Positions 1-12,974 are shown, numbered from the stretch's first letter. The stretch is 64,000 bases of DNA from Diospyros lotus (GCF_014633365.1 NC_068347.1:32592116-32656115), one strand, 5' to 3'. Notes: a model not told the origin generated them from the sequence alone. Numbers and translations are program-made.

Positions 1-150
1 ATTAATTTGGGTTCCTTAATTGAGTCAAATTCTGTTCATGCTTTTATGATAATCATTTACTCAATCCATCAATACTCATAATTCACTTCCCAAACATTCA
101 ACCAATAAAAGAAAATTTATATTTAAATTCTTCTCTTTTTCTTTTTTCAA

Positions 151-1016
151 CTAGTGGTAAACCCGTGCGATACATGAGAGAGTTTAATTTAAAAATAAAA
201 GATTAAACACGTTATTTTAAATAATTCTAACATAATTAATACTTATATTTTTTCTTTTAATACTCAATTTTTTTTATCAAAATTTAAGTTTAATTAATTA
301 TTCTCTATTCAATATACTAATGAAAAACACTTTTAATTCAATGTATTGCCATTCAATGTGCTAAAGAATAATTAATACATTAAGTAGGTTATTTGACAAA
401 ATACTTATAAATTTTTTTATTTATTATATTATATTTATTTATAAATAAATATTATAAAATTTATAATATATCCACTCAAAGTTATTCGTTATTTTTTTAT
501 TTATTATATTATAAATTAAAATTAAAATTCTTAAATGTGAGTGAAAATAAGTTTTTCAATAATAACAAAACTTTAAAAATATGAATTTTGATTTCTTCCA
601 TAGTCTTAAAAATGTGATACCTTAAATATTAATTAACATTAAATATTTTTTTTACGAATTTGTTACGATATTACATTTTCAAGATTATAATATAATTATT
701 AAAGTAAAATTAATAGTTAATTAATCACTACCTTTGATTTAATGCAAGTTTTTGAAGGAAAAAATTCAACGACACTTGGCAAAATACTTTGCCTGATTAA
801 CCTATTTTAATATTATATACATATAGAATAAAGATATAAAGATAAGATTTTAAATAAATGGATAATTTTCTATAACTTATTTAATAGTTCAAATTATCTA
901 TTAATATTTCTTAGAAAACCCATGTAAATCTAATATAAATTTTAGAGGCAAAAACAGTTTGGTAGATTTTTGGAGGGAAAATTTTTTTACAAACTATTCT
1001 ACTTTAATATAATATA
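151..1016 (-). mobile_element. Non-autonomous Helitron
   Basis: Read on the minus strand, this element ends in an imperfect GC-rich hairpin (around CGCACGGGTTTACC) followed by CTAG at 154-151, next to host T, as plant Helitron 3' ends do. Copy B has the empty site TTCAA/TTTTTTT (41511-41527), so insertion was between A and T without target duplication. The 5' side is taken as the AT-rich stretch ending near 1016 (minus-strand TATATTATATTAAAGTAGAATAG), which is less certain. No coding sequence was found. The interior is related, inverted, to 34600-35084 in the Helitron inside the CACTA element. Confidence 0.6.
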
Positions 1017-4000
1017 TTAGTGTTCACCTGTGCGATGCACGGGAGGTGTAATCACAATAAATTTAAAAATTAAATTTTAATTAATATTAAAAAATTTATA
1101 TATTAGTCTTAAAAATACAATATCTTAAATCTTAATTAGTATTGAAAAACTTATGCATTAATCTTGAATTAAATTAAAGGTAATGATTGATTAATTATTA
1201 AAGTAAAATTATTTATTATATTATATATTTATTTATAAATTATAAATATAAATATAAATTAAAACTCTCCTAAATGTGGGAAAGCATGGATTTTTCAATG
1301 CTAATTAAAAATTCACTTAAAATTTTTAATTTCTAATGTTAAAATTTAATTTTTGCAGTGATAACAAAATTTTGAAAATATGAATTTTGACTTATTTTTC
1401 TTTCACTATGTATTAATTTTCTTCCATAGTCTTGCAAATGTGATATATTAAATCTTAATTAACATTGAAAAACCCATACGTTAATATTTATTTTTTAATA
1501 ATTGAGGAATTAATCAAAAATAATATTATAAATATTTTTTATTGATAATATTTATAAAAAAAATATTTATTTTTAATTCATTGAGAAATTATATATCTAT
1601 ACATGACATAATTAATAATTTAAATTGTGTATTCAAATTTTCTATTAATAATATTTATTTAATTGATAGTGAAAAATTCCAAAATACTTGATTGGAGGTC
1701 TCTAATTGCTTTGAAATAATAAATACTAAATGCAAATTATTTTTATTTTATACAAAAAAACAATTTTCTATGACTTAATAGTTTAAGTTGTCTATTCATA
1801 TTCTTAAAAAATAATATTTATTTTTGATTGATTGAGGGATTAATTGAGGAATTAATCAAAAATAATATTATAAATATTTTAAATTAATTGATGAGGAGAT
1901 TAATTGAGTTTAAAATTAAGTTATAAATAAATATTGTAAATAGTATTGGAAACCCATGCTTAATTTTTTACTTTAATTATTAATTATTACTATATTTAAT
2001 TTAATACAAATTTTAGAGGTAAAAAATACTTTGGCAGACTATCGGAGGAAAAAAATGCTTGGAAAATTATTTAATAACTAAATGTTTATATACACATAAT
2101 AATGCATTGAAAAATCCATGTTTAGAAATTAACTAACTAAATATTTAAACGGGTGGATAAATAATATACACATTATTAATGACTTTTAATAATTTTTCAG
2201 CAAGTAAGCCGGAAATACTATGGAAAATCAATATAAAAGTAATGTTTTGACTACATCTTGGTGTGTATCCATTCTTGCAGATTAAAAATGTAACGCCCCG
2301 TAAATGACAATTTAATTTAATTTTGGGGTAATTTGATTTAAAATAAATATCAAAATAATTTTTTGTGATTAAATAAAAATAAATTATGTGATTTTAAGGA
2401 AATAAGAAATTAAGGTAATTGATTAATTATTTTAGGAATATTCTGGAATAAGAAAAAAATTGAAATAAATTAACTTGTGTGATTTTTAGAAGTTTCGGGC
2501 ATTAATGTAATTAATATAGGGGGGTGAGAGTGTAAATAATGGAAGTTAGGGGCAGCTGGTGCATTTCCGAAAAAGGGTCCGAAGACTCCTTTAAATAAAA
2601 TGCGCGCACTATATGGTTAAGGCGAGCCTGTGGCGCGGGTGGTCACGGGCGTGCGTGCGAGGCGAGGGTTCGAAACACGGGGAGGCGCGCGCGAGGTCAA
2701 GGTTTTGGGCTGATTTTTAATCAGCCAGGCGTCCCAAAACGACGCCGTTTTGGGATAGAGGCGGTGGCCTCCGACGGCTGGCCGCGCGCTGCCACGTGGC
2801 GCATCCTCCTCCTTTCATTTTGTGGCCGAATTAAAGCCCAATTCGGGCGTTTTTTCTTGCAAAATCAGTGAGCAAATTTCAGAAAAGGATCCAGTGTGCT
2901 CACGGGAGAATTTGAGAAATTTGGGGCCAAAAATTCATATTAAATCACGTTTAATTCCAGGTATGTAGACAAACTAGTAATTAATATTCGGTACGGTCAA
3001 AATTTCTTTTAGAGCTTAATTTTATTAATTTTGGCGAATAATTGGGATATTGCAGTTTGTATAATTTTACCGCGTTTGGTCAAAACGAGCCTAAGGCTAT
3101 CTTCGGAAAGGCAAGTTCTTTATACCCTTATCGTCGATTCTTTCGTTGTCAATTTATTTGACCTCCTTTCATTGGTTTCGGTTGTTAATAAATTATGGAA
3201 TTTTAACCGGTTTGTTTTAAAATTTAATTTATTCAAATGGTTTCGAGGGTTTTATTCATTGGTTGCCTACGGGGGTTTGTACCACCCCAAAACCTGTGGG
3301 AATGATGCCATACTCACCCAGGGCTAGGTTTTTAGCTATTCGGGTATTATTATGGCTTTTGGGTTGTTTATAGGCTAGAGTGGTTGGGCAGTAGGGGCAA
3401 GGATCGGTTATTCGGTGACGGAGTGACTGTCGTACGGTCTATCTTAGGCCGTCGGCTGGTCTCTCCTATCCACTGACAGTTGACCGGTGCCAAACACTGT
3501 TGACTGGTTCTGCCGTTACGTGATTATAGCATGATCTGGTATCATTTTATCTTTATTGCATGGTTTGGTATGCACATGGGTACGAGCTACATGTTGGGAT
3601 TATCATGATTTGGTTATGCTTAGTCACGGACATCCTAGTTTGGTTATGATGCATCCAGCACGGGCATATGCATTGCGTGTGGTTTACTATATGGGCGGAG
3701 CATGGCCTGATACCTGGATGTATGGGTGCCTTGTATCACGTTGATGCTCATTACGCCATTGCATTTTATATGCATTGCATGGTTACTGGTAGTATTTAGT
3801 TCTCGGACGGGAGTATCGTTCTGAGGGAGCCTATGGCTCGGGTGTCGAGAGTACCGACATGGACGGGTGACGAGAGTACCGACCCGGGACAGTGCGCACA
3901 GGTTTGTTGGAAATCTATGTTGCCTTTTAGGGCAGCGGCAGGTTGGTATGGGACTTGGGTGCCAGGTGTCTTATGTGGGCCCCAAGAACCGATATGTGCT

Positions 4001-4783
4001 TTTATTATGTGGCACTATTGTATTGTTGCGTCACATGGCTTGTGTGTACATGTGGGTCTATATTTGGGGTGATCTCCTTTTCTGTTTCATTTACAGCCTT
4101 CATTTTCATATAAACTTGCTGAGTCTTGCGACTCACCTTGCTTTCCATCATTTCAGGTAAGGGTAAAGCAAAAGTCGAGGGCGAGGACCGCGTCATCTAG
4201 CAGCCAGCCGTGTCGGTAGGGTGTACAGTTATCTGCCCCCGCCTTTTCTGATGTTTTGTTAGGAGTTCTGACTCTCATTTTTTACTGTGCCCGGTTGTTC
4301 CTTGTATCTTTTATTTGTTGGCACAGGTGTCTGTATATTTTTATATACTCCTTGACCGCTGTTCCAACAGGGTACTTGGGGTGTGCATGTATATTGTTTT
4401 GCTTCCGCTGTTGTATTTTTCGTATATATGCATGCCAGGATATTTTTGTCTTATGTCTATTTCTCTTCCCTTATGTAAGCGCTTTCGTTCGGATAGACCG
4501 GGTGGTTGGGATATCCGGGCGGGGGTGCTTACAAAAAATTAGTGTATATGTATATTCATCTATTTAATTGTGTCCACAACAAATTATTTACTATCTAAAT
4601 ATTTAATATACACATAATAATACATTAGAAAACCCATGATTAGCATTGAAAAACTCATGTATTAGAAATTTTATTATTAATTTTATAGTAATTATTAATT
4701 ACTATTATTTTTAGTAATAATAATTTAATTATTATTAATGCAAGTTTTGAGGGAATTTGTTTTTTTGCATACTATCCTATTTT

Positions 4784-4814
<31 letters not shown>

Positions 4815-5078
4815 TAAAGATAAAGATAATCTAATTATTATTAATGCAAATTTTGGGAGGGAAAATTCTTTTGCAGCCAATCTTACTTTATTATGTGTAT
4901 ATTAATTAAATATTTAGTATACATAAATTAGTGCATTGAAAAACCCATAATTAGCATTGAAAAACTTATGTATTGAAAAATTCACTATTAATTTTACAGT
5001 AATTAATATTTTTAGTAATTAATGTAAGGAAAAACTCTTTGCCAAACTATGCTACTTTTATATATATAAATATAAATA
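1017..5078 (-). mobile_element. Second Helitron-type insertion, hosting a solo LTR
   Basis: A second Helitron-like 3' end lies at 1017-1050: a stem around CACCTGTGCGATGCACGGG and minus-strand terminal CTAA. The rest, apart from the LTR at 2289-4533, is AT-rich and repeats phrases such as attgaaaaacccat and gggaaaattctttgc, which suggests one or more degenerate copies end to end. The right border is placed at 5078 because copy B resumes there with TTTTTTTGGTAATTATAC. No open coding frame was found. Whether this is one element or several stacked ones cannot be told by eye. Confidence 0.45.
2289..4533 (+). mobile_element. Solo LTR, long-LTR family member 1
   Basis: The 2245-bp element begins TGTAACGCCCCG and ends GGGGGTGCTTACA. 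It is flanked by a 5-bp direct repeat AAAAA (2284-2288 and 4534-4538). Its base composition is far richer in G+C than the surrounding Helitron DNA. It holds the hairpin GAGTCTTGCGACTC (4121-4134) followed by TTTCAGGTAAG (4151-4161), both shared with three other elements in the window. There is no internal retrotransposon domain, so it is read as a solo LTR. A Ty3/gypsy origin is an inference from length and termini only. Short open frames inside it look non-coding. Confidence 0.8.
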
Positions 5079-5286
5079 TTTTTTTGGTAATTATACTTTT
5101 ATGTACGTTTAGAATAAGTTCTACCATCACCTCCTTGATTTGGGTTATTTTTACTAATACTTCTTAGATTTAATTTTAATTTTAGATTCTTTTGATTTGT
5201 TATCTTGCAAAATGCATTTAGAAAAATAAATCATAACTCAAAATATCATATGTAAACCATAAGCGGGTATTTGTAGAAAAAGCCGC

Positions 5287-5317
<31 letters not shown>

Positions 5318-6250
5318 AAAATGATGAAATTTACCCTTACATTTACTATATAAATTGGGAATGATCCTTAATAGTTATGGAAAAATTATTTTTTTAGGCC
5401 CCAATAGTTGCTCACATGGTGACTAAAAAATTATAAATTCTAATTATAAATTTTTTTTTATAGAATAAAAATAAAATTACATACAAAGAGAGTCTTTTGA
5501 CCCTTAATCTCACGCACTATCAAATTATTATAGAGTACCAAAAATAGTTTTACAATAATTAATCCTCATTAATTACACCTTTATGATTTTTCAAATTAAT
5601 TTATTAAATTAATGAGTATCAAGAGAACCATTATAACAATCCCAATCTGTTGCCTGATGCGGGCTAGTAGAGGAGGTCGCCCCCGCCCCCCTTCTCTCCT
5701 TGGTTGCTCACGTTGGGCAATTGATCTATTGCCTAATGCACGCAAGAGATCAATTTACACCATTATGAATATTCTCTATAATGGATACTTAAAATGTTAT
5801 TAATCATTAAATACTCTTTAAATGATCATTATATGATTTTTTTTAAAGAGTGTCATTTTAATACTCTTTAAAATATATTTAATTTTTAAAATGTAAATAT
5901 TTTTATTAATTAATAAAATATTTTAAAATACGATATATTCACCAACACTTAAAAAGAGTGTTTGAACACTGAAAATAAAATGTTTTAAACACACATTAAC
6001 TTACGACACCCATTAACAAAACGATAATGCTAAGCTGAGTGTCTTGTTATATTACTCCATGAATGTTCATTGATTCACTTACTAAAACTGAGGGATTTCT
6101 ACCTACCAACAAGTTCATCTTCCATCCTTCAATTTCTTTTGCTTTCCTCAACAACTTCTAATTCCAAGCGTTAGTAGATGGCAGTTGTAAACTTTCCCAG
6201 TTCCACTAATGCTCATTAGTTACTTTTCTAAGTAAATAATTTATCTACCA
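5079..6250. other. Non-coding SPH upstream DNA with mononucleotide run
   Basis: This AT-rich stretch has no supportable gene. It is homologous to 41516-42740. It contains a run of 22 C followed by 14 A at 5286-5321, where copy B has only CCCCCC and AAAAA. A patchy GC-rich segment around 5650-5760 has counterparts near 42095-42255 and 10198-10345 and may be the remains of a small transposon. The 3' part (6043-6240) carries the SPH upstream module. Confidence 0.6.
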
Positions 6251-6284
6251 AAACATGTATTTATGTGTGTGTGTGTGTATAACA

Positions 6285-9200
6285 ATGTTCAACAAAGACA
6301 TACAACTACGTACAAACATGTATCATTTTGACAATTGCAGCAACGCAATGCCTCGCTTCTTCCTTCCGTCAATGGCGTTGGTGATGATATGTTTGATCGG
6401 GTCAACGTTGTATGAGGTGAATGGTGAGAGAGCCCAATTTTTCTTTTTTTAAAAAAACTAGGGTTCATGTCATGAACCAGCTCCCAATGTCAAGACCCGC
6501 TTCCGGATTTTCCCATTAGCACAGGAAGTCCGAGAAAAGGTCCATTCAAAATAGATATAGATACTCAAATTTACAAGAAATTTCTTTTCCGAATTTGCTC
6601 ACCAATAATAGGAGCCAAAATAAATTACATAACACTCATTACATCAACATCTTGGGCTTACCGCCCATAAATTTTGAAAATAAAGGGCAACAAGGTTTTA
6701 GAAATAAAATAAACCCTCAAATTCTTACCCTCAACATACACCCACGAATCTTTGAGGCTAAGACATCTTTGTACACATCTAACCAGAACTCGCCCCAAAA
6801 ATCACTATCTACCATTACCTGGAATGAAAAAAGAAACAACGTGACCCACAAAGTTCAGCAAGTATATAGCAAAGGAAGTAACCATAGCACGATACATGAA
6901 GGCATGAATAATTTAGAGCCAAAGAAAGACCATTACCCAACATCTAAATACCCATTGGGTTCATGCCTTTTAAACTAGACAACAACATCTTCAAAAAAAA
7001 TACTTCATTTTGGTTCATCAACCCATATTTCAAAGCGAGCCATAAGGTTCGACAGATATATATATATATATATATACACGAAAACAAGAAAGAAGGGATG
7101 GATAACAACATAGAGTACACCCGACTCCCCAATACCATTTGAATTCATCCTTCAATTCTCATTAATAAAACCATTTCATAGGCAAGCATATATTTCAACA
7201 AAGGGAGAAATAGAGTTAAGGGATGGATAATTCAAAGTGGAATAGATCCTACTCTCTAAGTACGAGTAGCATTTTCCATTTAGTTCCCATCAATAAAATT
7301 ATTGCCATGCCATTGCCATTATGCATTTTATGCATCGATTCATCTCTCATGAATATATAAATCTTCATGCACCATATTGGCTCACATAGCCATCCATATA
7401 CATGGATCACATTGGCTCTCAAGCCTTTTATTCACATTAGCTCTCAAGCCATTTATTCACATGCATGAATGCATACATATATATAAAAAATTAATTTGCC
7501 ACTCATTGCCTCAAGCATCGCCTACTGGGTTTATGGCCACCTCACCAGCGTCAGGTGCTCTTTTAGGATATCCTTTTCTTTTCCCCATTTGCGGAACATA
7601 GCCGCCGTGCCAAAATAATAACAATAGGGCGCAAATCATAATGCCATACCATGCTCATAGAAGCTCACATAAAATATAACATACATGTTTCTTTATAGAA
7701 ATGTACACATCATAAATATTATGCACAATTATACATGTCAATAACATATTCACTCATGAGCCCGTGCATGCACGTACGCATATCTTCCATCACCTCCTAG
7801 CATTTTGGAGGGTTAAGTGATGCTAGAGAAAGCAATCACCAACAATTTAGGTTATCAATTATTCTTAATTTAGATTAAGGAAAGCCTTGGCCCACTCAAT
7901 TTATCACCAAAATATATGATATTATATATCAAATTAAATCCCTCAAAGTCTAGTTTATGGTGCTTCAAACGGATCGTAATTCCGAGTTTTATATCAAAAG
8001 TTATGATCAAAATAGCGCAACTTGCACAGTACTTAACAAATTTGATTAGTCAACTTTTAGATAGGCATTAGTCGACTTATGGGTAGGCAATAGTCAACTT
8101 TTGGGCAGACATTAGTCGACTTATGATGAGTCGACTCATGAACGCCTATTAGTCGACTGGGCCAAGGCTGGCACCGAAAAACTAAGAAAATAGGCTTCCG
8201 ATGAGTCAATTAAGCCCCAAAAATAGTCGACTCATCACCCACAAACACCCAAAATGACCCCAAAACACCCCAAAACAATCCCAAAACAAACCATGGCTAA
8301 TCTCCTAACCCCCAAGTTGCCATTCCATGAATTGAAGATGGGGAAAACAAACCCCAATGAAACCATTTACAAGACACCCAATGTCAATAAAATGAAAACC
8401 CACAATTTAAAGAAACTAATACAAGATAATTATACAGCTTTTACAACTAATAAAGAGAGACCCATTTTCACCAAAATAGACCCAACAAAAATAAAAAAAA
8501 ACACAAAGATCTTGCATCAAATGGAGAGAACAAGAGAAGAGGGAGACTTGCACAACCAAGGTAAGAAGTGCAAGGAGAACTTGCCTTGATGATAGAATCC
8601 CAAAGAGAAGAAGAGCACCCAACTTAGACCTCTCCACTTAAAGCTTCACCCAAGAGAAGAAATGGAGAAGATAACAAAGAAAATAAATGAAGAGAAAGGA
8701 GAGGAGGTTCACTAAAAGGAGCAACAGAATTAAAGAGGAGAGAGGGAAAAATTAATTAAAGAAGGAATGAGGGAGATGGGTTGCATGACCCTTCTCCAAC
8801 CACTCCATCCCACATTTCCAATTTTGCCCCTACCTCATACACACAAATGAAAATATCCTCATGACCCATTTGGACATTTCTCATTTTCCTTATTTCTTTC
8901 CTCTTTTCTTTATTCAACCCCATTATGAAATTCTCTAATTGCCCTCATCACCTTTTTTAATAAAGCAAGGACCATTTGGTCACTTTGCATTTTACATTTC
9001 CTTTCTCCTTTACTTTTAATCCACAAAATACAAATATATATATATATATAATTCCATTTATTAAATTCCATCTCTCATATTTTACACATGGGCCTAAGCC
9101 CAATTCAAAAATCCACTCATACAATTACATGGGCCCAAGCCTAACTCATTGGCCCAATTAATTATAATGGCCTATTTCCATTAGCTCACTCAAAGGGCCT

Positions 9201-9760
9201 CAACATAACATTAAGCCCAATGGACTTCACAACCATACAACACTTGCAATATACAAAATCTCTCTTTAGGCTCAACCCAAGTTTTCAAAGACCAATCTAT
9301 TAATTTAATATATCATTTAATTACATAATTTTGCCACATAAAAAAAAATATTTCTCAACATTTAAATTGATAGGGCAAAATTTTCCAATTTCCATAAATA
9401 AAGTATTAGAAAACTCTAAGGCCCACTAACGGGTCATTACACCCGGACCTATATATTGACTGCTCATTGCAAGTCTAAAGAGAATGATCTGATCTGGGCG
9501 AGAGAAGACTCCAAGCTGGGCAAGCGTTTAGTTGGATATTCGTTCCCAACATCATTGGAGAGAACACTCTCTTCTTCTGCCACTTTTATTGGCACTCTCA
9601 CAAAAATGTCTTTAATGCTTACGATAAGAACATAGCCAAGCGTTGTAAGTCTTTGACGAAGTATGATAGCCATTGTTATTGGTCTGTAAGATCAGACGGA
9701 CTTTATTTTACTGGTACCAACGAAACTGGTAGTTATAGCAAATGCCATGACTGGCAATAG
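6285..9760 (+). pseudogene. SPH pseudogene split by an LTR
   Basis: The N-terminal part (6285-6487) encodes a signal peptide like that of the intact SPH genes (PRFFLPSMALVMICLIG). It then runs into a T/A homopolymer tract that breaks the frame, followed by codons resembling the conserved VHVMN stretch. An LTR occupies 6488-9441. The C-terminal part resumes at 9447 and keeps TLFFCHFYW, CYWSVRSDG and YFTGTN before the stop at 9758-9760. Besides the insertion, a tandem GATCT duplication at 9484-9493 shifts the frame. The same duplicated GATCT exists in the paralogue at 57440-60115, so the gene was already broken before the segmental duplication. Confidence 0.9.
6488..9441 (-). mobile_element. 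LTR element, long-LTR family member 4
   Basis: On the minus strand this 2954-bp insertion starts TGTAATGACCCG and ends CGGGTCTTGACA. The paralogue at 57680-57700 reads straight through (cagctccagacctata), which defines the borders. The flanks CCCAA (6483-6487) and CCCGG (9442-9446) look like a decayed 5-bp target duplication. The family hairpin region is at 6842-6855 and the TTCCAGGTAA motif at 6815-6824 (minus strand). A cluster of AGTCGACT/AGTCAACT-like motifs occurs around 8045-8235. No gag or pol domain was found, so it is a solo LTR or a non-coding derivative. Confidence 0.7.
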
Positions 9761-9799
9761 TCATTAATTGGCTCTTATGAAATGAAGTAATTAAACAAG

Positions 9800-9981
9800 G
9801 AAAATGCTATTGGTACATCATTGTGTATTTATGTTACCTTGAGCTACACAATGATATACCATTATCTAAAATACCCTCACCCAAGATGGTGAGACGCAGT
9901 GAGACTATGGGTATTTATGTCATTTATGTGTCATGTATAGCCTAAGATGTACATAAATGATATATAAATAGTATAACCCAA
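9800..9981. mobile_element. MITE, Mutator-type (tentative)
   Basis: The 182-bp segment starts GAAAATGCTATTGGTACATC and ends with a related inverted sequence (ATATATAAATAGTATAACCC). Its flanks are near-identical 9-mers, TTAAACAAG and TTAACAAAG. Its terminal GCTATTGGTA phrase recurs in the MITE at 61604-61775, which has a perfect 9-bp target duplication. Copy B lacks the whole stretch 9767-10285, so the empty site is not directly visible. Confidence 0.5.
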
Positions 9982-9992
9982 TTAACAAAGTG

Positions 9993-12000
9993 TATGTACT
10001 CAAAACTTCATATATATATATATATATATATGAATATTTTGTTGCATCTTTTTATTATGCTTCATCATTTTGTAAGATGATAGTTAATTCTTTTGTTTTG
10101 TCAAAGGAAAAAATTAGTATGTGTAATTTTAAAAGATTTGAATAAATTTTCTTCTTTTAGAAATAAGGCTATTTGATACTCTTATTTTTAAGGAGTCTTG
10201 ATCTGTTGCCCGCATCAAACACGCTACAGATCATGGGGGGGAATCATGGGGATGTAGGACCCAATTGGGTTCCACCCACCCTCTCACAATGATGTGTTAT
10301 CACGTCAGTATTAGACAACATAATTATTGTCCAATATAAGTAACATCAGTTTTATTTTTTTAAGAGAATAAAATAATTTCATAATTTTAAATTTTAGGTC
10401 CAAAAAAAATTGAAGTATAAAAATAATTAATGATCCTAACAATCTAAACTCAAGTCCAAATCGAATACTCCATTATATATAATTCCACCTCATAGATGTA
10501 TTTATAGTCATTCATAATTAAAGAATTCTATGTCCTTCGAAACAAACTAAAATACCCTAAAAATAGAATATGCGTGGTATGATTGGAGCTCTAATTTGAG
10601 ACTAATTTTGAGGATTAAGATTTGATTTGAGGTAGACTTATTGATGGAATATAAAAGTCACTGCGATAGCATCTATTGTAAGGGAAAATGTGGCATTAAG
10701 TTTGAAAGAATAAGAGTTTATTTGGGCCTTTTGAAAGGACGCCCATTTAGCCCCTAAGCCAATGTGCAAATGCTAATTTGACACTTATTTTATGTAATTA
10801 AGATATACTACCACTGAAAAAAAATGAAAAATTTAGTCTAAAATTGAAAAGCCAGGTAAAATTATTTTTTTTATTTTTAATTAACCCTTCCTACTCCAAT
10901 TCTCATAGTAATCCACTTGCCAACCAATAGATAAAAATCATACTTGTCCAATACTTCAATTCAAGTAGTTTCACTTTCGTTTTTACTATCAAGTTCCCAA
11001 ACACTTCAAAATAATTAATGTAAGAGTGCGTTGATTGCAAATGTAGAATTTGGGTAGAAAGAAAATAAATTTCATGGAATTAAATTACCTAGAATTCAAA
11101 TTTCAGGAAAAATATCAATTGAAGACGTTTAATTGGCTTAATTTTCTACCTAAAAATAAATCAAATATATTGCATAAAATATTCAAAAAATCAAATATAT
11201 ATACACAAATATTCAAAAAAAAAAACAAATATACTATACAAAATATTCAAAAAAAACCAAATAACATAGCATAAGGTTAATTGGATGTAACTGTATGTTA
11301 AACAATTGTCACTAAATAACATAAGGTTATGTTTAGCATATATGACTGAAATTGGACTAATCATGAAAATAATCCAATCTTTCATGTGAATTCGTAATTT
11401 TATACAATCCTTTTTATTTTGACAATTAGATCCAAATTAGCTTAATTGGATGTAATTTTATCTAACATATAAAATTGATTTAGAGAGAGTGTGTTCATAT
11501 TGATTTGACATGACATTTGTCATATAATAATAATATTTATGAAAATTACATATACATATAAGTAAAATAAAAAGAATAAAAAATATAACCTGTAAAAAAA
11601 ATAAAAGAAAAAAGTAAATGTGCAACAAGTTACATTTTTTTTTTTTACTTATGTGTATATGTACAAATATTACTATTATATGACACCTGACATCATAAGT
11701 TAGTATGAACACACTCTCTAAATTGATAGATAAAATTTTACCAAATTGATTCAATTTGAAATTAATTGTCAAAATTAAAATGATTAAATAAAATTATAAA
11801 TTTACAAAAAGAATTGAATTATGTTCATGATTACCCCTTTGAAATTCTGGAATTCTTACCCTTTTTAGTATAAATCCCTTTTGAATGTAGCAGCAAGAGA
11901 AAGGCCCTATAACCTTTTGATCCTGGGCTCAAGTCATATTGGACTAAAGCAAAGAATTCACAATTTTTCAATTCCAAAACCATTTTAAGAAATTAGTTAC
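9993..12000. other. Intergenic AT-rich spacer
   Basis: No gene is supported here. The stretch is alignable with 60116-61575 in copy B. It includes a TA microsatellite (about 10010-10031) and an A-run/T-run rich part around 11200-11650. Short open frames here are low-complexity and not conserved. Confidence 0.6.
11018..11290. mobile_element. Small insertion unique to copy A
   Basis: Copy B reads attaatgtaactgtatg without interruption, while copy A has 267 extra bases between two ATGTAA hexamers (11018-11023 and 11285-11290). The insert is very AT-rich with several attcaaaaaa repeats. No clear terminal inverted repeat is visible, so the class is unknown. Confidence 0.55.
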
Positions 12001-12019
12001 ATGGGTGGTATAATTGTTA

Positions 12020-12218
12020 CAGCCATTGAATGCTCAACCCACCCTTTGAATGGCCATTGTGTTACTCCATCAATGCTCATTTATTCACTTGCCAAAGCTG
12101 ATCGAAGAGGGTTCAACCAAACAACTTCCCAAAAAATGTATATATATATATGTGTGTGTGTGCGCGCGCAAGTGTATGTGCAACTTCATCAAAGATAGAT
12201 ATATAGGTAGACATAAAC
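12020..12218 (+). promoter_or_regulatory. Upstream region of the SPH gene at 12219
   Basis: It holds the shared SPH module (attgaatgctcaacc at about 12024, then ccatcaatgctcatttattcacttgcc near 12067-12093), then a (TA)n(TG)n(CG)n tract at about 12138-12170, then the start context ATAAACATG. The same order precedes other SPH genes here. A promoter or 5'-UTR role is inferred from conserved position. No TATA box can be assigned safely because of the TA tract. Confidence 0.5.
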
Positions 12219-12719
12219 ATGCTCCAAAGAGCATACCGTTCTTGGAGTCTGAGCAAGATAATGTCACAATTCTTCCTTCCTTCAATAATGCTGCTGACGA
12301 TTGCTTGTTTCATTAGCTCAACATCATGCGATCATCAAGATGAGGCAATGAAGGCCTTTTTCAGGAAAACCGCTGTCCGTGTCTTTAACAATGTCTCGGG
12401 CCTATTGATTGTTCGCTGTCAATCAAAGGACGATGACATTGGCGTGCAGACCTTGCGACCTAACCAAAATCTCACTTGGAGATTTCGTCCTCACGTGTTC
12501 CCAGCCAACACTCTCTTCTTCTGCCATTTTTATTGGGGCTTCAAGGATCAGATCTTTGATGTTTACAATAACTACATAGATGACTTCTGTACACATCGCC
12601 ACTCCAAAGATTATAGTTGCTATTGGTCTGTAAGACCAGATGGTTTCTATTTTAGTGGTACCAACTATGCAGGGAGTTATGTCAAATGGCATGACTGGAA
12701 GAACAGGTCATTGATTTGA
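12219..12719 (+). CDS. S-protein homologue (SPH), intact, 166 aa
   Basis: This intronless frame encodes a small secreted protein of the plant self-incompatibility S1 family. Residues 1-15 are polar; residues 16-36 (from SQFFLP through a hydrophobic run to STS) form a signal peptide with cleavage expected near Cys37. The mature part carries family landmarks: VRVFNN, VRCQSKDDD, LTWRF, FFCHFYW, CYWSVRPDG and YFSGTN, with the four cysteines expected to form two disulfides. SPH proteins are secreted; the poppy stigma S protein is the known signalling member and most others have no assigned role. The start at 12219 is chosen for its ATAAACATG context; an internal Met at residue 15 would also keep the signal peptide. 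It is 99% identical to the gene at 62843-63343. Confidence 0.93.
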   Translation: MLQRAYRSWSLSKIMSQFFLPSIMLLTIACFISSTSCDHQDEAMKAFFRKTAVRVFNNVSGLLIVRCQSKDDDIGVQTLRPNQNLTWRFRPHVFPANTLFFCHFYWGFKDQIFDVYNNYIDDFCTHRHSKDYSCYWSVRPDGFYFSGTNYAGSYVKWHDWKNRSLI

Positions 12720-12974
12720 GACCAATCGTGCGCTACTCATGTTGTGTCTCATGTACTCATTCTCCTATCCATCTTTCTATCTATATCAAAGAATAAAAGT
12801 TCATATATCATTTGTCATTGGTTCTCCTTGTCATGACTCTTAAATAATTATTTTTTTTATTTATTGATTATAAGGTTAGCATTTAGGTTGCTAGTTGTCA
12901 CTCTAACACACAATATATATTTTAACTATAAGAATATATTTTTAATTACAAAAAATGATTGCTATAACTACTAT

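Noticed and set aside
3031..4567. Several open frames of 60-100 codons.
   Set aside because: They lie inside a solo LTR defined by TG..CA ends and target duplication, overlap in different frames, and have counterparts only in other LTR copies.
12423..12692. Minus-strand open frames antisense to SPH genes (also near 18981, 9464 and 63047).
   Set aside because: They are shadows of the conserved SPH coding strand.
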